Source: Brachyspira sp. (GTDB taxonomy: Bacteria > Spirochaetota > Brachyspiria > Brachyspirales > Brachyspiraceae). Taken from it: a stretch of 34,202 nt of DNA. Below, piece after piece: positions 1 to 8,531 of this stretch; the first letter of the stretch is position 1, and every line of letters begins with the position of its first letter. The notes under the pieces are model-generated. The model had not been told where the DNA came from, did no database searches, and saw only the letters and a list, made by a program, of their open reading frames with translations. The stretch spans positions 1-34,202 of the forward strand of contig NZ_JARHYI010000096.1 in NCBI RefSeq assembly GCF_029258575.1, given 5' to 3'. The translations under genes were made by a program, and so were the position numbers.

Positions 1-109
1 ATTGTATTATAATTTTGAAAAAGATAATATAAATTTTTAGTCATTCAATTATTTTTATAAATTAATATTAACTTGAATATTTTTATTTATTAAAAATATT
101 AATATTTAA

Positions 110-149
110 AAGAGCCTTATATTTTTATAAATATCAGGCTCTTTTTTTA
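110..149. terminator. Bidirectional intrinsic terminator
   Basis: An inverted repeat with arms AGAGCCT (111-117) and AGGCTCT (136-142), extended by A/T pairs, is followed on the plus strand by a run of T. It lies just beyond the 3' end of the minus-strand oxidoreductase operon, where it also offers a shorter T-run. It can serve that operon and any plus-strand gene ending left of the window. Confidence 0.75.
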
Positions 150-165
150 TGTTTTTTAATTAATG

Positions 166-720
166 TTAAGATACTAAATTTTTAACAGCATCTCTTCCAG
201 CATTCAAAGCTTTTTCGTTGGCTGGAAGAAATTCTTTTTTGCGTTCGCCGAATACTTTTAAAAATGCCTGCTGAATACTATCAAAAGATACTATATTATG
301 AAGTGTAAGCAAAGCACCAAGCATTACCATATTGGCAGATTTAGGATTGCCTATATCTCCAGATATTTTATTAGCTTCTATATAAGCGATTTTTATATCA
401 TCTCTTGAAGCTTTTTTATCTATTAAAGATGAGTTTATAAGAAGTATTCCATTAGGAAGTATATCTTTTTCAAATTTTGTAAGAGAAGGAAGATTCATGA
501 TAACAGCAGCATTAGCATCATGCGAAATAATAGGCGAGCCTACAAGTTCATCACTTATAACAACAGAACAGTTGGCAGTACCTCCTCTCATTTCAGGACC
601 ATATGAAGGACACCAAGTAACATGCTTGTTCTCAATCATACCAGCATAAGCAATCATCTGTCCCATAGACATTACACCCTGACCGCCAAATCCTGCAAAA
701 ATTATTCTCTCTGTACTCAT
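166..720 (-). CDS. 2-oxoacid:ferredoxin oxidoreductase, gamma subunit
   Basis: This 184-residue protein is the gamma subunit (KorC/VorC type) of a cytoplasmic ferredoxin-dependent 2-oxoacid oxidoreductase, which decarboxylates a 2-oxoacid to an acyl-CoA and reduces ferredoxin. The N-terminal GFGGQGVMSMG motif (about residues 10-20) and the GPEMRGGTANCSVVIS segment (about 41-56) are hallmarks of the gamma domain. Length is normal for a stand-alone gamma subunit. It is the last gene of the delta-alpha-beta-gamma operon, 17 bp after beta, with a terminator beyond it. Substrate (2-oxoglutarate or branched-chain 2-oxoacid) cannot be decided from this subunit. Confidence 0.93.
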   Translation of the reverse strand: MSTERIIFAGFGGQGVMSMGQMIAYAGMIENKHVTWCPSYGPEMRGGTANCSVVISDELVGSPIISHDANAAVIMNLPSLTKFEKDILPNGILLINSSLIDKKASRDDIKIAYIEANKISGDIGNPKSANMVMLGALLTLHNIVSFDSIQQAFLKVFGERKKEFLPANEKALNAGRDAVKNLVS

Positions 721-737
721 ATAATCACTCCTTAAAT

Positions 738-1472
738 TTAACTGTCATTTCTAAAGTTTCCAAGAGGATAATGAGGAACCATATATTCTCTTATCCATTT
801 ATGCGATTCTGTAGGTGCTATTCCCCAGTTAGTAGTACAGCTAGTAAGCATTTCTACTATAGAGAAACCTTTTCCTTCAATCTGATTTTCAAAAGCCTTT
901 TTAGTAGCCATTTTAGCCTTTCTAATATTAGCAGGACTATCTAATGAAACTCTCTCAACAAATGTAGCTCCTTCCAAAGTAGCAAGCATTTCACATACTC
1001 TAATAGGTTTTCCAGCTCTATTGAAATCTCTTCCTGCTTGAGTTGTTGTTGTTCTTTGACCTTCTAATGTAGTAGGAGCCATCTGCCCACCTGTCATTCC
1101 GTAAATAGCATTATTCAAAAATATTACAGTGATATTTTCACCTCTTGCTGCGGCATGTATTATTTCAGCTGTACCAATAGCTGCCAAATCTCCATCACCT
1201 TGAAGAGTAAATACTATACTATCAGGAACCGCTCTTTTTACTCCTGTTGCTACTGCAGGTGCTCTTCCATGTGCTGCCTGCTGCATATCGCATGAAAAAT
1301 ATTTATAGGCAAGTACAGAACATCCTACAGAAGCTATTCCTACAGACTTTTCTAATACTCCAAGTTCTTCCAAACATTCTGCTATTATTCTTTGAGAAGT
1401 TCCATGCATACAACCAGGACAATAATGTGTCCTAGCATCGCTTAAACCTTTTGATTTTTCAAATACTATCAT
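738..1472 (-). CDS. 2-oxoacid:ferredoxin oxidoreductase, beta subunit (TPP-binding)
   Basis: This is the 244-residue beta subunit (KorB/VorA type), which binds thiamine diphosphate and carries out the decarboxylation chemistry. The N-terminal CPGC (Cys18, Cys21) is typical of this family. GDGD (92-95), followed by NN at 120-121 and YGMTGGQ, forms the TPP/Mg-binding signature. Its start overlaps the end of the alpha gene by 4 bp (ATGA), which indicates translational coupling. Gamma follows 17 bp downstream. Length is at the short end for the family, but no motif is missing. Confidence 0.94.
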   Translation of the reverse strand: MIVFEKSKGLSDARTHYCPGCMHGTSQRIIAECLEELGVLEKSVGIASVGCSVLAYKYFSCDMQQAAHGRAPAVATGVKRAVPDSIVFTLQGDGDLAAIGTAEIIHAAARGENITVIFLNNAIYGMTGGQMAPTTLEGQRTTTTQAGRDFNRAGKPIRVCEMLATLEGATFVERVSLDSPANIRKAKMATKKAFENQIEGKGFSIVEMLTSCTTNWGIAPTESHKWIREYMVPHYPLGNFRNDS

Positions 1473-2527
1473 ATTAAACCTCCAGCAAAACCTCTTACAT
1501 TATCTATTATTTCATGAGCTGTAGGTACTAATCCTCCAGCTTTTCCGTAAAATTTAACAGGTACTTTACATTCTATAGCAAGTTTTATATCGTCTATCAT
1601 CTGTCCCATACTCATTTCAATACTAACATACATTTTGCAGTTAGGATTATTAAATGCAGCAACAGGGAAAGGCCATAAAGTTTGAGGACGAATCATTCCT
1701 ATTTTTTTACCTTCTTCTCTAAGTTTATCTACAACACCTCTTACAACCCTTGACATAGTACCGTATGAAACAAATATCAACTCAGCATCATCTGTACAAT
1801 ATTTTTCAGCTCTTGCTTCTTTTTCTTTTATTTCATCATATTTTTTCTGAAGATTTATATTGTGATCATACAATAATTCAGGCTCTAAATATAAAGAGTT
1901 AATTATATTGTTTTTTTCTCTTTTACCTCTTTTTCCACATGCCGCCCAAGTTTTTTCTTTGATTTCATATTTAGGCTTATAAACTATATCAACAGGCTCC
2001 ATCATTTGACCAATATATCCGTCAGCAGCCACATAAACAGGAGTTCTGTAATGATCAGCAATATCAAAAGCTTCCATTATCATATCAGCAGCTTCCTGTA
2101 AATCGGCAGGTGCTAAAACAGGACAATTATAATCTCCGTCGCCTCCTCCTCTTGTCATCATATTATAATCACTTTGAGCAGGCTGTATACTTCCAAGTCC
2201 CGGACCTCCTCTCATAACATTAAGTATAACAGCAGGAACTTCAGAACCAGCTAGATATGATATACCTTCCTGTTTCAAAGCTATACCAGGAGAAGATGAA
2301 GATGTCATAGCTCTTACTCCAGCTCCGCCAGCTCCATAAACCATATTAATAGCAGCAACTTCACTTTCAGCCTGTACAAATGTTCCGCCTGATTCATACA
2401 TAGCTTTTGACATAAATTCAGGTATCTCATTTTGAGGTGTAATAGGATACCCAAAGAAGCATTTACATCCTGCGGCAATAGCTGCAGTAGCCATAGCCTC
2501 ATTTCCTTTCATTAATGTTCTAGCCAT
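1469..2527 (-). CDS. vorB: 2-oxoacid:ferredoxin oxidoreductase, alpha subunit (VorB/KorA type)
   Basis: This 352-residue protein is the alpha subunit carrying the pyrimidine-binding and transketolase C-terminal-like domains. Diagnostic segments are FGYPITPQNEIPEFM near residue 25, the AESEVAAINMVYGA stretch near 55-68 with the conserved Glu, and TSSSSPGIALKQEG near 75-88. Sequences of this kind are commonly named VorB (3-methyl-2-oxobutanoate:ferredoxin oxidoreductase), but 2-oxoglutarate enzymes are closely related, so substrate is unproven. The start codon overlaps the ferredoxin-subunit stop (TAATG) and its end overlaps beta by 4 bp, so the operon is tightly coupled. Confidence 0.93.
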   Translation of the reverse strand: MARTLMKGNEAMATAAIAAGCKCFFGYPITPQNEIPEFMSKAMYESGGTFVQAESEVAAINMVYGAGGAGVRAMTSSSSPGIALKQEGISYLAGSEVPAVILNVMRGGPGLGSIQPAQSDYNMMTRGGGDGDYNCPVLAPADLQEAADMIMEAFDIADHYRTPVYVAADGYIGQMMEPVDIVYKPKYEIKEKTWAACGKRGKREKNNIINSLYLEPELLYDHNINLQKKYDEIKEKEARAEKYCTDDAELIFVSYGTMSRVVRGVVDKLREEGKKIGMIRPQTLWPFPVAAFNNPNCKMYVSIEMSMGQMIDDIKLAIECKVPVKFYGKAGGLVPTAHEIIDNVRGFAGGLI

Positions 2528-2763
2528 TATTTATTTTCCTCCTTCTTATCTAACCTTTCAACTGTTATACACAAGTCTGGACACATCATGGCACAATTAG
2601 CACAGCCTATACATTTTTCCATTTCAGTAACTGCTGCAGGATAATAGCCCCATGAATTCATATTTTCTTTGTCTAAATATAATATTTTAGTTGGACAAAC
2701 AGATATGCAGTTAGAACACCCTTTACATTGTTCTTTATCAATATCAATTCTTCCTTTTGCCAT
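2527..2763 (-). CDS. 2-oxoacid:ferredoxin oxidoreductase, delta (2x[4Fe-4S] ferredoxin) subunit
   Basis: This is a 78-residue ferredoxin-like subunit that passes electrons from the TPP site to soluble ferredoxin. Two CxxCxxCxxxC clusters are visible (Cys13/16/19/23 and Cys51/54/57/61), each ligating a [4Fe-4S] centre. The reading frame is open 16 codons further upstream, but the start is set at ATG 2763 because a strong GGAGG lies six bases before it and the extra peptide is low-complexity Ile/Asn. It is the first gene of the operon, with a TTGACA/TATAAT promoter about 65 bp upstream. Confidence 0.93.
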   Translation of the reverse strand: MAKGRIDIDKEQCKGCSNCISVCPTKILYLDKENMNSWGYYPAAVTEMEKCIGCANCAMMCPDLCITVERLDKKEENK

Positions 2764-2827
2764 ATTTCCTCCTTCATTATTGATATTAAACTTTATTATA
2801 ATAATAATCATTATGTTATAATAGTAT

Positions 2828-2855
2828 ATTATATGTAAAAATATTAGTTTGTCAA
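2828..2855 (-). promoter_or_regulatory. Sigma70-type promoter of the 2-oxoacid oxidoreductase operon
   Basis: On the minus strand TTGACA (2850-2855) and TATAAT (2828-2833) are separated by 16 bp. Both hexamers match consensus exactly. It lies about 65 bp upstream of the chosen ferredoxin-subunit start and faces the operon. Confidence 0.75.
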
Positions 2856-3021
2856 AAAATTATTGAAAATATATTATGTAAAAATTAAAATAAATCAATA
2901 GATAATAATTACTATATATAGTGATAATTAACTAAAATTAAAGAAATTATATATAGTAATTATTGTATTTTTGTATATAATGATATTTGCATGTACATGT
3001 ATATTTTGGGAGTTATGATAT

Positions 3022-5424
3022 ATGAACAATAACGATAAAATGAATATAAAAAGATTATTTGATTTAGGACATGAAGCCTTTGATAATAATGATTATAAAA
3101 AGGCTATAGAATATTTGGATGAAATTATAAATATATATAACAATGATATTATAGCTTATTCCGATGAGGAGTTCATAATATACAGCGATATTGATGATAT
3201 TGAAGAAGAGAGAAATATTGATGAAGATATAATAAATAGTACTCATAATGCTTTGGTAGATGCTTATTATAACAGAGCTATATCTAAATATAATCTTAAA
3301 GACTATAAAGATGCTATTGAGGATTTTAATAAGGTTATAGAGCTTCTTCCTGATAAGATAGGAGCTTATTATTTTAGGGGACATAGTAAATCTTATTTGG
3401 GTATGTATGAAGAGGGTATAGATGATTTTAAAAAGATTTTAAAGTTTAATGAAAATGATTTTGAAGTGGCATATTATATAGGGCTTGGATATTTTTATTT
3501 GTCAAATTATAATGAGGCTGTAAAGAATTTTGATTTATCTTTATCTCTTGCCGAAATGGCAGAAGAAGAAATAGATGACGCTTATTATTACAGAGGAAAT
3601 TCAAAATCTTATTTGGGAAGATATGAGGAGGCTTTGTCAGATTTTCAAAAACTCATAGAATTAAAAGGTGATGATAGCGAGGCTTATTATTGTAGGGCAT
3701 TATCTGAATTTCATTTAGGTTTATATGAAGAAGCTGTGAATGATTTTGATTTGTCAATTAATTTAAATCCAAATGCTTCTAATTCATACTATTTCAGAGG
3801 GCTTTCAAAGAATGCTTTAGAATTATATGAAGATGCTATGGAAGATTATAAAAATGCATTAGAGATTTCAAATGATAATGCTGTAAATATTTATAATGAT
3901 ATGGGGCTTCTTGAGTATCAATTAGGAAATTATAGAGAGTCTATAAATTATTATACTAAAATGATAGAAATAGATGATAGCATTTATTATTCTTATTATA
4001 ATAGGGCTTTGGCAGAAGAGGCATTAGAATTATATGAAGATGCTTTATTTGATTATAATAAAGCTATAGAATTGAATCCTGATGATGCTTATTCATACAA
4101 TAATAGGGGACTTATCAAAAATGAACTTAATATGTATGATGAGGCTTTAGAAGATTATAATATGGCTGTAGAATTAAATCCTAGTGATGCTTATTTATAT
4201 AATAATAGGGCTTTATTAAAGGGAAGAATGCATTTATATAAAGAGGCTATAGAAGATTTTGATAGGGCTATTTCTATATATGATGGAGATAGTGAGTTTT
4301 ATTATTTCAGAGGGCTTACAAATTCATATATGAATGAATTAGATGAGGCTTTAGAGTATATTAATAAAGCTATTGAATTGGATAATGAATATCTTGATGC
4401 TTATAATGAAAGGGGGCTTATATATTATAGAAACTCTCATTATGATTTGGCAATTAAAGATTTTCAAAGAGTAATAGAACTTGATAATGAAAGTGGGTAT
4501 GCTCATTATTATTTAGCTTTGTCTTATGAATTGTTAGGAGATTATGATAATGCTACAAAGTATTATGATAAACTTATAGAGCTTGATCCTTCATCACATA
4601 ATCATTATTATAATAGGGCTTTAGCAAAAATGGATATTGATTTATATAATGAAGCTATAGAGGATTTTCATAAGGTAGTAGAAATAAACAGCGATATTAT
4701 TGATTCTTACTTTAATATAGCTATATGTTATGATTTTTTGAAAGAGTATGAAAAAGCTATTGACTTCTACACTAAATATATTGAAATTGATAGTTCATCT
4801 GCAGATGCATATTATAATAGGGGATTAACTAAAGTAGAACTGCATCAATATGATGAAGCATTTGAAGATTATATAGGGGCTTTGGATATTGATACTAATT
4901 ATTTAGGTGCCTACAATGGAATAGGTTTTTCAAAGACTAAATATTCCAATTATGAATTCAAAAAAGGAAATACTCATAAAGCTATTGAACTTCTTAATGA
5001 TGCTTTAGTTTATTATAAGAAAGGATTGGCTTTAGATATAGACAATGACTTTATGAATGCATCTATATATGATAGTATGGGATATACTATTACAAAATTA
5101 GCCAATATATATTTGAGTATCGATGATAGAGAGAATGCTTATAAATATTATAGTGAAGCTGAATCATGTTTCAAAGAGGCTTTAAGATTAAATAAAAATC
5201 ATGCTCTTGCCAATAATAGTTTAGGGTATATACAAATACAATTAGATAAAATGAATGGAAAAACTGATATTCTAAATGATGAAGCGTACAAATATTTTGA
5301 TAGTGCTTATAATTTATCTAGTAAAAATAATAAAGGATTAATAATTAAATGTATTGTTTCATTGGCAGGAGATAATATAAAAACAGCTCAAGAGTTCTGT
5401 AATAAAAAAAATATAGAATTTTAA
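3022..5424 (+). CDS. Large acidic TPR-repeat protein
   Basis: This 800-residue protein is built almost entirely of tetratricopeptide repeats of about 34 residues, with recurring cores such as AYYNRALAEE and YDEALEDYNKAIELNP. Roughly 18-20 units run from residue ~10 to ~790. There is no signal peptide or membrane segment, so a cytoplasmic scaffold role is likely; partners are unknown. Asp and Glu are very frequent. A GGGAG ribosome site at 3008-3012 supports the start, and TATAAT at 2976-2981 is a plausible -10 without a good -35. Proteins of this style are abundant in Brachyspira. The DNA repeats make the gene prone to expansion or contraction. Confidence 0.9.
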   Translation: MNNNDKMNIKRLFDLGHEAFDNNDYKKAIEYLDEIINIYNNDIIAYSDEEFIIYSDIDDIEEERNIDEDIINSTHNALVDAYYNRAISKYNLKDYKDAIEDFNKVIELLPDKIGAYYFRGHSKSYLGMYEEGIDDFKKILKFNENDFEVAYYIGLGYFYLSNYNEAVKNFDLSLSLAEMAEEEIDDAYYYRGNSKSYLGRYEEALSDFQKLIELKGDDSEAYYCRALSEFHLGLYEEAVNDFDLSINLNPNASNSYYFRGLSKNALELYEDAMEDYKNALEISNDNAVNIYNDMGLLEYQLGNYRESINYYTKMIEIDDSIYYSYYNRALAEEALELYEDALFDYNKAIELNPDDAYSYNNRGLIKNELNMYDEALEDYNMAVELNPSDAYLYNNRALLKGRMHLYKEAIEDFDRAISIYDGDSEFYYFRGLTNSYMNELDEALEYINKAIELDNEYLDAYNERGLIYYRNSHYDLAIKDFQRVIELDNESGYAHYYLALSYELLGDYDNATKYYDKLIELDPSSHNHYYNRALAKMDIDLYNEAIEDFHKVVEINSDIIDSYFNIAICYDFLKEYEKAIDFYTKYIEIDSSSADAYYNRGLTKVELHQYDEAFEDYIGALDIDTNYLGAYNGIGFSKTKYSNYEFKKGNTHKAIELLNDALVYYKKGLALDIDNDFMNASIYDSMGYTITKLANIYLSIDDRENAYKYYSEAESCFKEALRLNKNHALANNSLGYIQIQLDKMNGKTDILNDEAYKYFDSAYNLSSKNNKGLIIKCIVSLAGDNIKTAQEFCNKKNIEF

Positions 5425-5429
5425 TAATA

Positions 5430-5471
5430 AAAAAAGACCTATAAAATGAAAATATCTTATAAGTCTTTTTT
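5430..5471. terminator. Bidirectional terminator between TPR gene and rnfG
   Basis: The arms AAAAAGACCTATAA (5431-5444) and TTATAAGTCTTTTT (5457-5470) are complementary apart from one position, with a 12-base loop. The outer A and T tracts give a U-run in both directions. It sits between two convergent genes and fits termination of both. Confidence 0.8.
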
Positions 5472-5487
5472 ATATCAATTTAATATA

Positions 5488-6060
5488 TTAATTTTTAAAT
5501 AGATTAACAGCCTCATCTTTAGCACTATTAACAGCAGTAACAACAGAAGCAGAAGATATAGTAGCACCACTTATAGCAGCTATTTGAGAATCTTGAGCTT
5601 CTTCAGGCTTTATACCCTTAACAACAGTTAGAGAAACAACAGAACTTTTATCTTTAAATTGATCTCTAAAAGCAGGTTCAATAATTTTAGCACCAAGCCC
5701 CGGAGTTTCAGCCTGTTCAGTAACAACTATAGCAGTAATTTTTGTAATATCAGCATCAAAACCCACAAGAACTTTATTTTGACCATTATATCCGCCTGCA
5801 GAAGATAACATAGCATAACCTACTATAGTACCATCTGCTTTTTTTCCAACATAATAAGGATAAGCAGAATTTTCAGTTAAAGGTCCCTCAAGTTCATCAG
5901 CACCGTCTATAACAGCCTTAACACCATTAAGTATTGTTCTTTCATTGTTTGCTATAATATCTTTTTCAAAAGAAGAATATATAAATGAGAGTAAAAAACC
6001 AGCAAGTAAAGCTGTAATTGTAACAGAAATAACAGCAGTATAACCAACTTCTTTTTTCAT
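5488..6060 (-). CDS. rnfG: Electron transport complex subunit RnfG
   Basis: RnfG is the membrane-anchored periplasmic flavoprotein of the Rnf complex, which couples reduced ferredoxin:NAD+ oxidoreduction to Na+ or H+ translocation. The 190-residue protein has one N-terminal transmembrane helix (about 8-30) followed by an FMN-binding domain. The motif SGATIS (164-169) contains Thr167, the expected site of covalent FMN attachment. GYAMLSSAGGYNG and AETPGLGAKI are further family segments. It lies 2 bp after rnfD and ends the operon at a terminator; rnfE, rnfA and rnfB do not follow. Confidence 0.93.
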   Translation of the reverse strand: MKKEVGYTAVISVTITALLAGFLLSFIYSSFEKDIIANNERTILNGVKAVIDGADELEGPLTENSAYPYYVGKKADGTIVGYAMLSSAGGYNGQNKVLVGFDADITKITAIVVTEQAETPGLGAKIIEPAFRDQFKDKSSVVSLTVVKGIKPEEAQDSQIAAISGATISSASVVTAVNSAKDEAVNLFKN

Positions 6061-6062
6061 AA

Positions 6063-7163
6063 TTATTTACCTCCCTCTTTTTGGGCATTAGCTTTGTTAA
6101 TAGCAATTAATTCTTTTTTACCAACAGGTATAGGACGAGTAAGCATAGCAATTAAAGGCATAAACATATTTCCTATAAGTATAGAATACATCATATACTC
6201 AGGAGAAGAACCGAATGCCCTTAATATAGCAAGTACAGCACCTATTAAAAGAGCGTATATCCAAGCACCTAAATGGCTTGAAGGACAAGTAACCATATCA
6301 GTAGCCATAAAGAATGCACCTAAAGCAAAACCACCTGCTAATACTTGATATATAGGAGAGGTGAATTTTCCAGGCATTCCTAAACAAAGAAGTAAACTTA
6401 CTAAAACTAATGATATAAACATTCCAGCAGGTATTCTCCAATCTATAGTTTTAGTAGCTAATAGATATATTCCTCCTATTAAAAGTAAAAGGAATGAAGT
6501 TTCACCTATAGCACCTGAAGTACTTCCTAAAAACATTTTTAGGTAATAGTGTGCTTCAAATTGAATTTGTTCTAATAAAGATGTGCTTATATTAGTATTA
6601 TAAGTGAATTTCATAAAAGTAAGAGGAGTAGCCTGAGTTAAAGCATTCATCATATCCACAGTCTGAGTACCGCCTGTAACAGTATTCACTAAATTGTGAA
6701 GACCTGGTGCAAATAAGTCCAAGAAAGGAACTCTTACAGGTGCACTATACATAGTCATTTGAGCAGGGAAAGCTACCTGTAAGAAAGCTCTTCCAACCAA
6801 AGCAGGATTGAATATATTAGATCCTAATCCTCCGAAAACTTCTTTTGCAAATACTATGGCAACAACGCTTCCTATTACAACCATAGTTACATTAGATGAA
6901 GGAGGAAGAGTCATAACTAATAGTATAGCAGTAACAATTACAGCATAATCTGGAATCAAAGGTTTTTTTCTAACTTTTTTTACTATTACAGTAGAAAGCA
7001 CACAAGTTATAATAGAAGTCAAATATAATACAATAACTTTAGCACCGAATAACACTATACTATATATAACAGCAGGCATAAGAGCTATAATAACTCTTGT
7101 CATTATCTTATTGGTAGTATCTCCGTCCTTAATATGCGGAGAAGATTCTGTATAAAATTTCAT
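6063..7163 (-). CDS. rnfD: Electron transport complex subunit RnfD
   Basis: This 366-residue polytopic membrane protein is RnfD (NqrB family), part of the membrane core of the Rnf complex. Several hydrophobic helices are visible (for example about 23-60 and 72-105, and clusters from 220 to the C-terminus). The TQATPL segment (176-181) holds Thr179, which matches the covalent FMN site of the family. GGLGSNIFNPALVGRAFL near 111-128 is highly characteristic. The gene lies between rnfC and rnfG with 2-bp gaps on either side. Confidence 0.93.
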   Translation of the reverse strand: MKFYTESSPHIKDGDTTNKIMTRVIIALMPAVIYSIVLFGAKVIVLYLTSIITCVLSTVIVKKVRKKPLIPDYAVIVTAILLVMTLPPSSNVTMVVIGSVVAIVFAKEVFGGLGSNIFNPALVGRAFLQVAFPAQMTMYSAPVRVPFLDLFAPGLHNLVNTVTGGTQTVDMMNALTQATPLTFMKFTYNTNISTSLLEQIQFEAHYYLKMFLGSTSGAIGETSFLLLLIGGIYLLATKTIDWRIPAGMFISLVLVSLLLCLGMPGKFTSPIYQVLAGGFALGAFFMATDMVTCPSSHLGAWIYALLIGAVLAILRAFGSSPEYMMYSILIGNMFMPLIAMLTRPIPVGKKELIAINKANAQKEGGK

Positions 7164-7165
7164 TA

Positions 7166-8473
7166 TTATCTCCTTAACAAGTCTTTACCAAATCTTATCC
7201 ACTGAACCAAAGGTATTTTTGAAGGACATATATAAGTGCAACAACCACATTCAAAACAGGTTGCTATATCCAAGTCATTTAATTTATCTTTAATTTTAGC
7301 TTTAGCAGTGTGAGCTATTTCAGTAGGAGATAATTTTAAAGGACAAGAATTACCACATCTTCCGCATTTAATACAAGGATATTCTACCTCTTTAGGAAAT
7401 TTATCTTTATTTAAGAAAAGTAAAGAATTAGTACCTTTATTAACGCATTGATCAAGATTAGGTACACTTGCTCCCATCATAGGTCCTCCAGCAAGTACAA
7501 GTACATTTTCAGCAGTGATTCCGCCACATTCTTCTACAACATGTGAAATCGGAGTACCTAAAGGAAGCCATACATTTTTATGTTCTTTTATGGCATCACC
7601 AGAAACTGTAACAAGTCTTTCTATAAGAGGTTTATCTTTAGCTACAGCTTCATATATAGCATAAAGAGTAGCAATATTAACAACTATAACTCCAACATCC
7701 ATAGGAAGCTTACTTACAGGTACAACTCTTCCAGTAGCCGCTTCTATAAGCATTTTTTCAGCACCTTGAGGATATCTAAGTCGCAAAGGTATAACCTCAA
7801 CATTACTATCCTTTCCCATTTTACTCATTTCTTCTATTGCTTTAGGCTTATTATTTTCTATACCTATAATTGTTCTTTTTATAGAAGGTATGATTTTTCT
7901 TAATATTTCAATTCCTTTAAATAAATCTTCAGTGTACTCCATCATAAGCCTATAATCGCTTGTAATATAAGGCTCACATTCTACACCATTGATTATTAAA
8001 ATATCACCGCCACCTTTAGCAGCACCATCAACTTTGACATGTGCTGGGAAAGTAGCACCTCCCATACCAACTATACCAGCTTTTTGAATTTTTTTAGACA
8101 TTTCTTCTGCAGGCATAGACATATAATCCGAACTTTCAAAGTAAGCCAAATTATTAGCATTGTTATCAATATTGATAAGCAAAGCATTGGCACCGCGTCC
8201 CAAAGGTGGAGGAGCAATCTCAACTGATGCTACCTTTCCTGTTACAGATGAATAAACATTACCTGAAACATAACCATTGGCTTCCCCTATAAGTTCGCCT
8301 CTCTCTACTTTGTCTCCTTTATTTTTTAACATCTTAGCTGGAGCACCTATATGCTGCGACATAGATATTAAAACACTTTTAGGGGGATTGGATAAAATTG
8401 ATGAAGATATATCAGCTGTATCCTTACTATCATGCGGATGAACTCCACCAAAACGAAATTTAGCTAATTTCAT
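7166..8473 (-). CDS. rnfC: Electron transport complex subunit RnfC
   Basis: RnfC is the peripheral subunit that handles NADH and FMN and relays electrons through iron-sulfur clusters. The 435-residue protein starts with the RnfC barrel-sandwich region (FRFGGVHPHDSKD), has the GGATFPAHVK glycine-rich segment near residue 140, and ends with two CxxCxxCxxxC clusters (Cys367/370/373/377 and Cys406/409/412/416). It lacks the long C-terminal repeat extension seen in some proteobacterial RnfC. It lies 58 bp after the fabH-like gene, in line with the same transcript. Confidence 0.94.
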   Translation of the reverse strand: MKLAKFRFGGVHPHDSKDTADISSSILSNPPKSVLISMSQHIGAPAKMLKNKGDKVERGELIGEANGYVSGNVYSSVTGKVASVEIAPPPLGRGANALLINIDNNANNLAYFESSDYMSMPAEEMSKKIQKAGIVGMGGATFPAHVKVDGAAKGGGDILIINGVECEPYITSDYRLMMEYTEDLFKGIEILRKIIPSIKRTIIGIENNKPKAIEEMSKMGKDSNVEVIPLRLRYPQGAEKMLIEAATGRVVPVSKLPMDVGVIVVNIATLYAIYEAVAKDKPLIERLVTVSGDAIKEHKNVWLPLGTPISHVVEECGGITAENVLVLAGGPMMGASVPNLDQCVNKGTNSLLFLNKDKFPKEVEYPCIKCGRCGNSCPLKLSPTEIAHTAKAKIKDKLNDLDIATCFECGCCTYICPSKIPLVQWIRFGKDLLRR

Positions 8474-8531
8474 ATTACTAATCCTTCACTAATTAAATTA
8501 TTAAACACTATTAATAATTATATTAATAGCA

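Noticed and set aside
3022-5424. DNA-level tandem repeat array or CRISPR
   Set aside because: The periodicity is about 100 bp and diverged, and is explained by TPR coding repeats.
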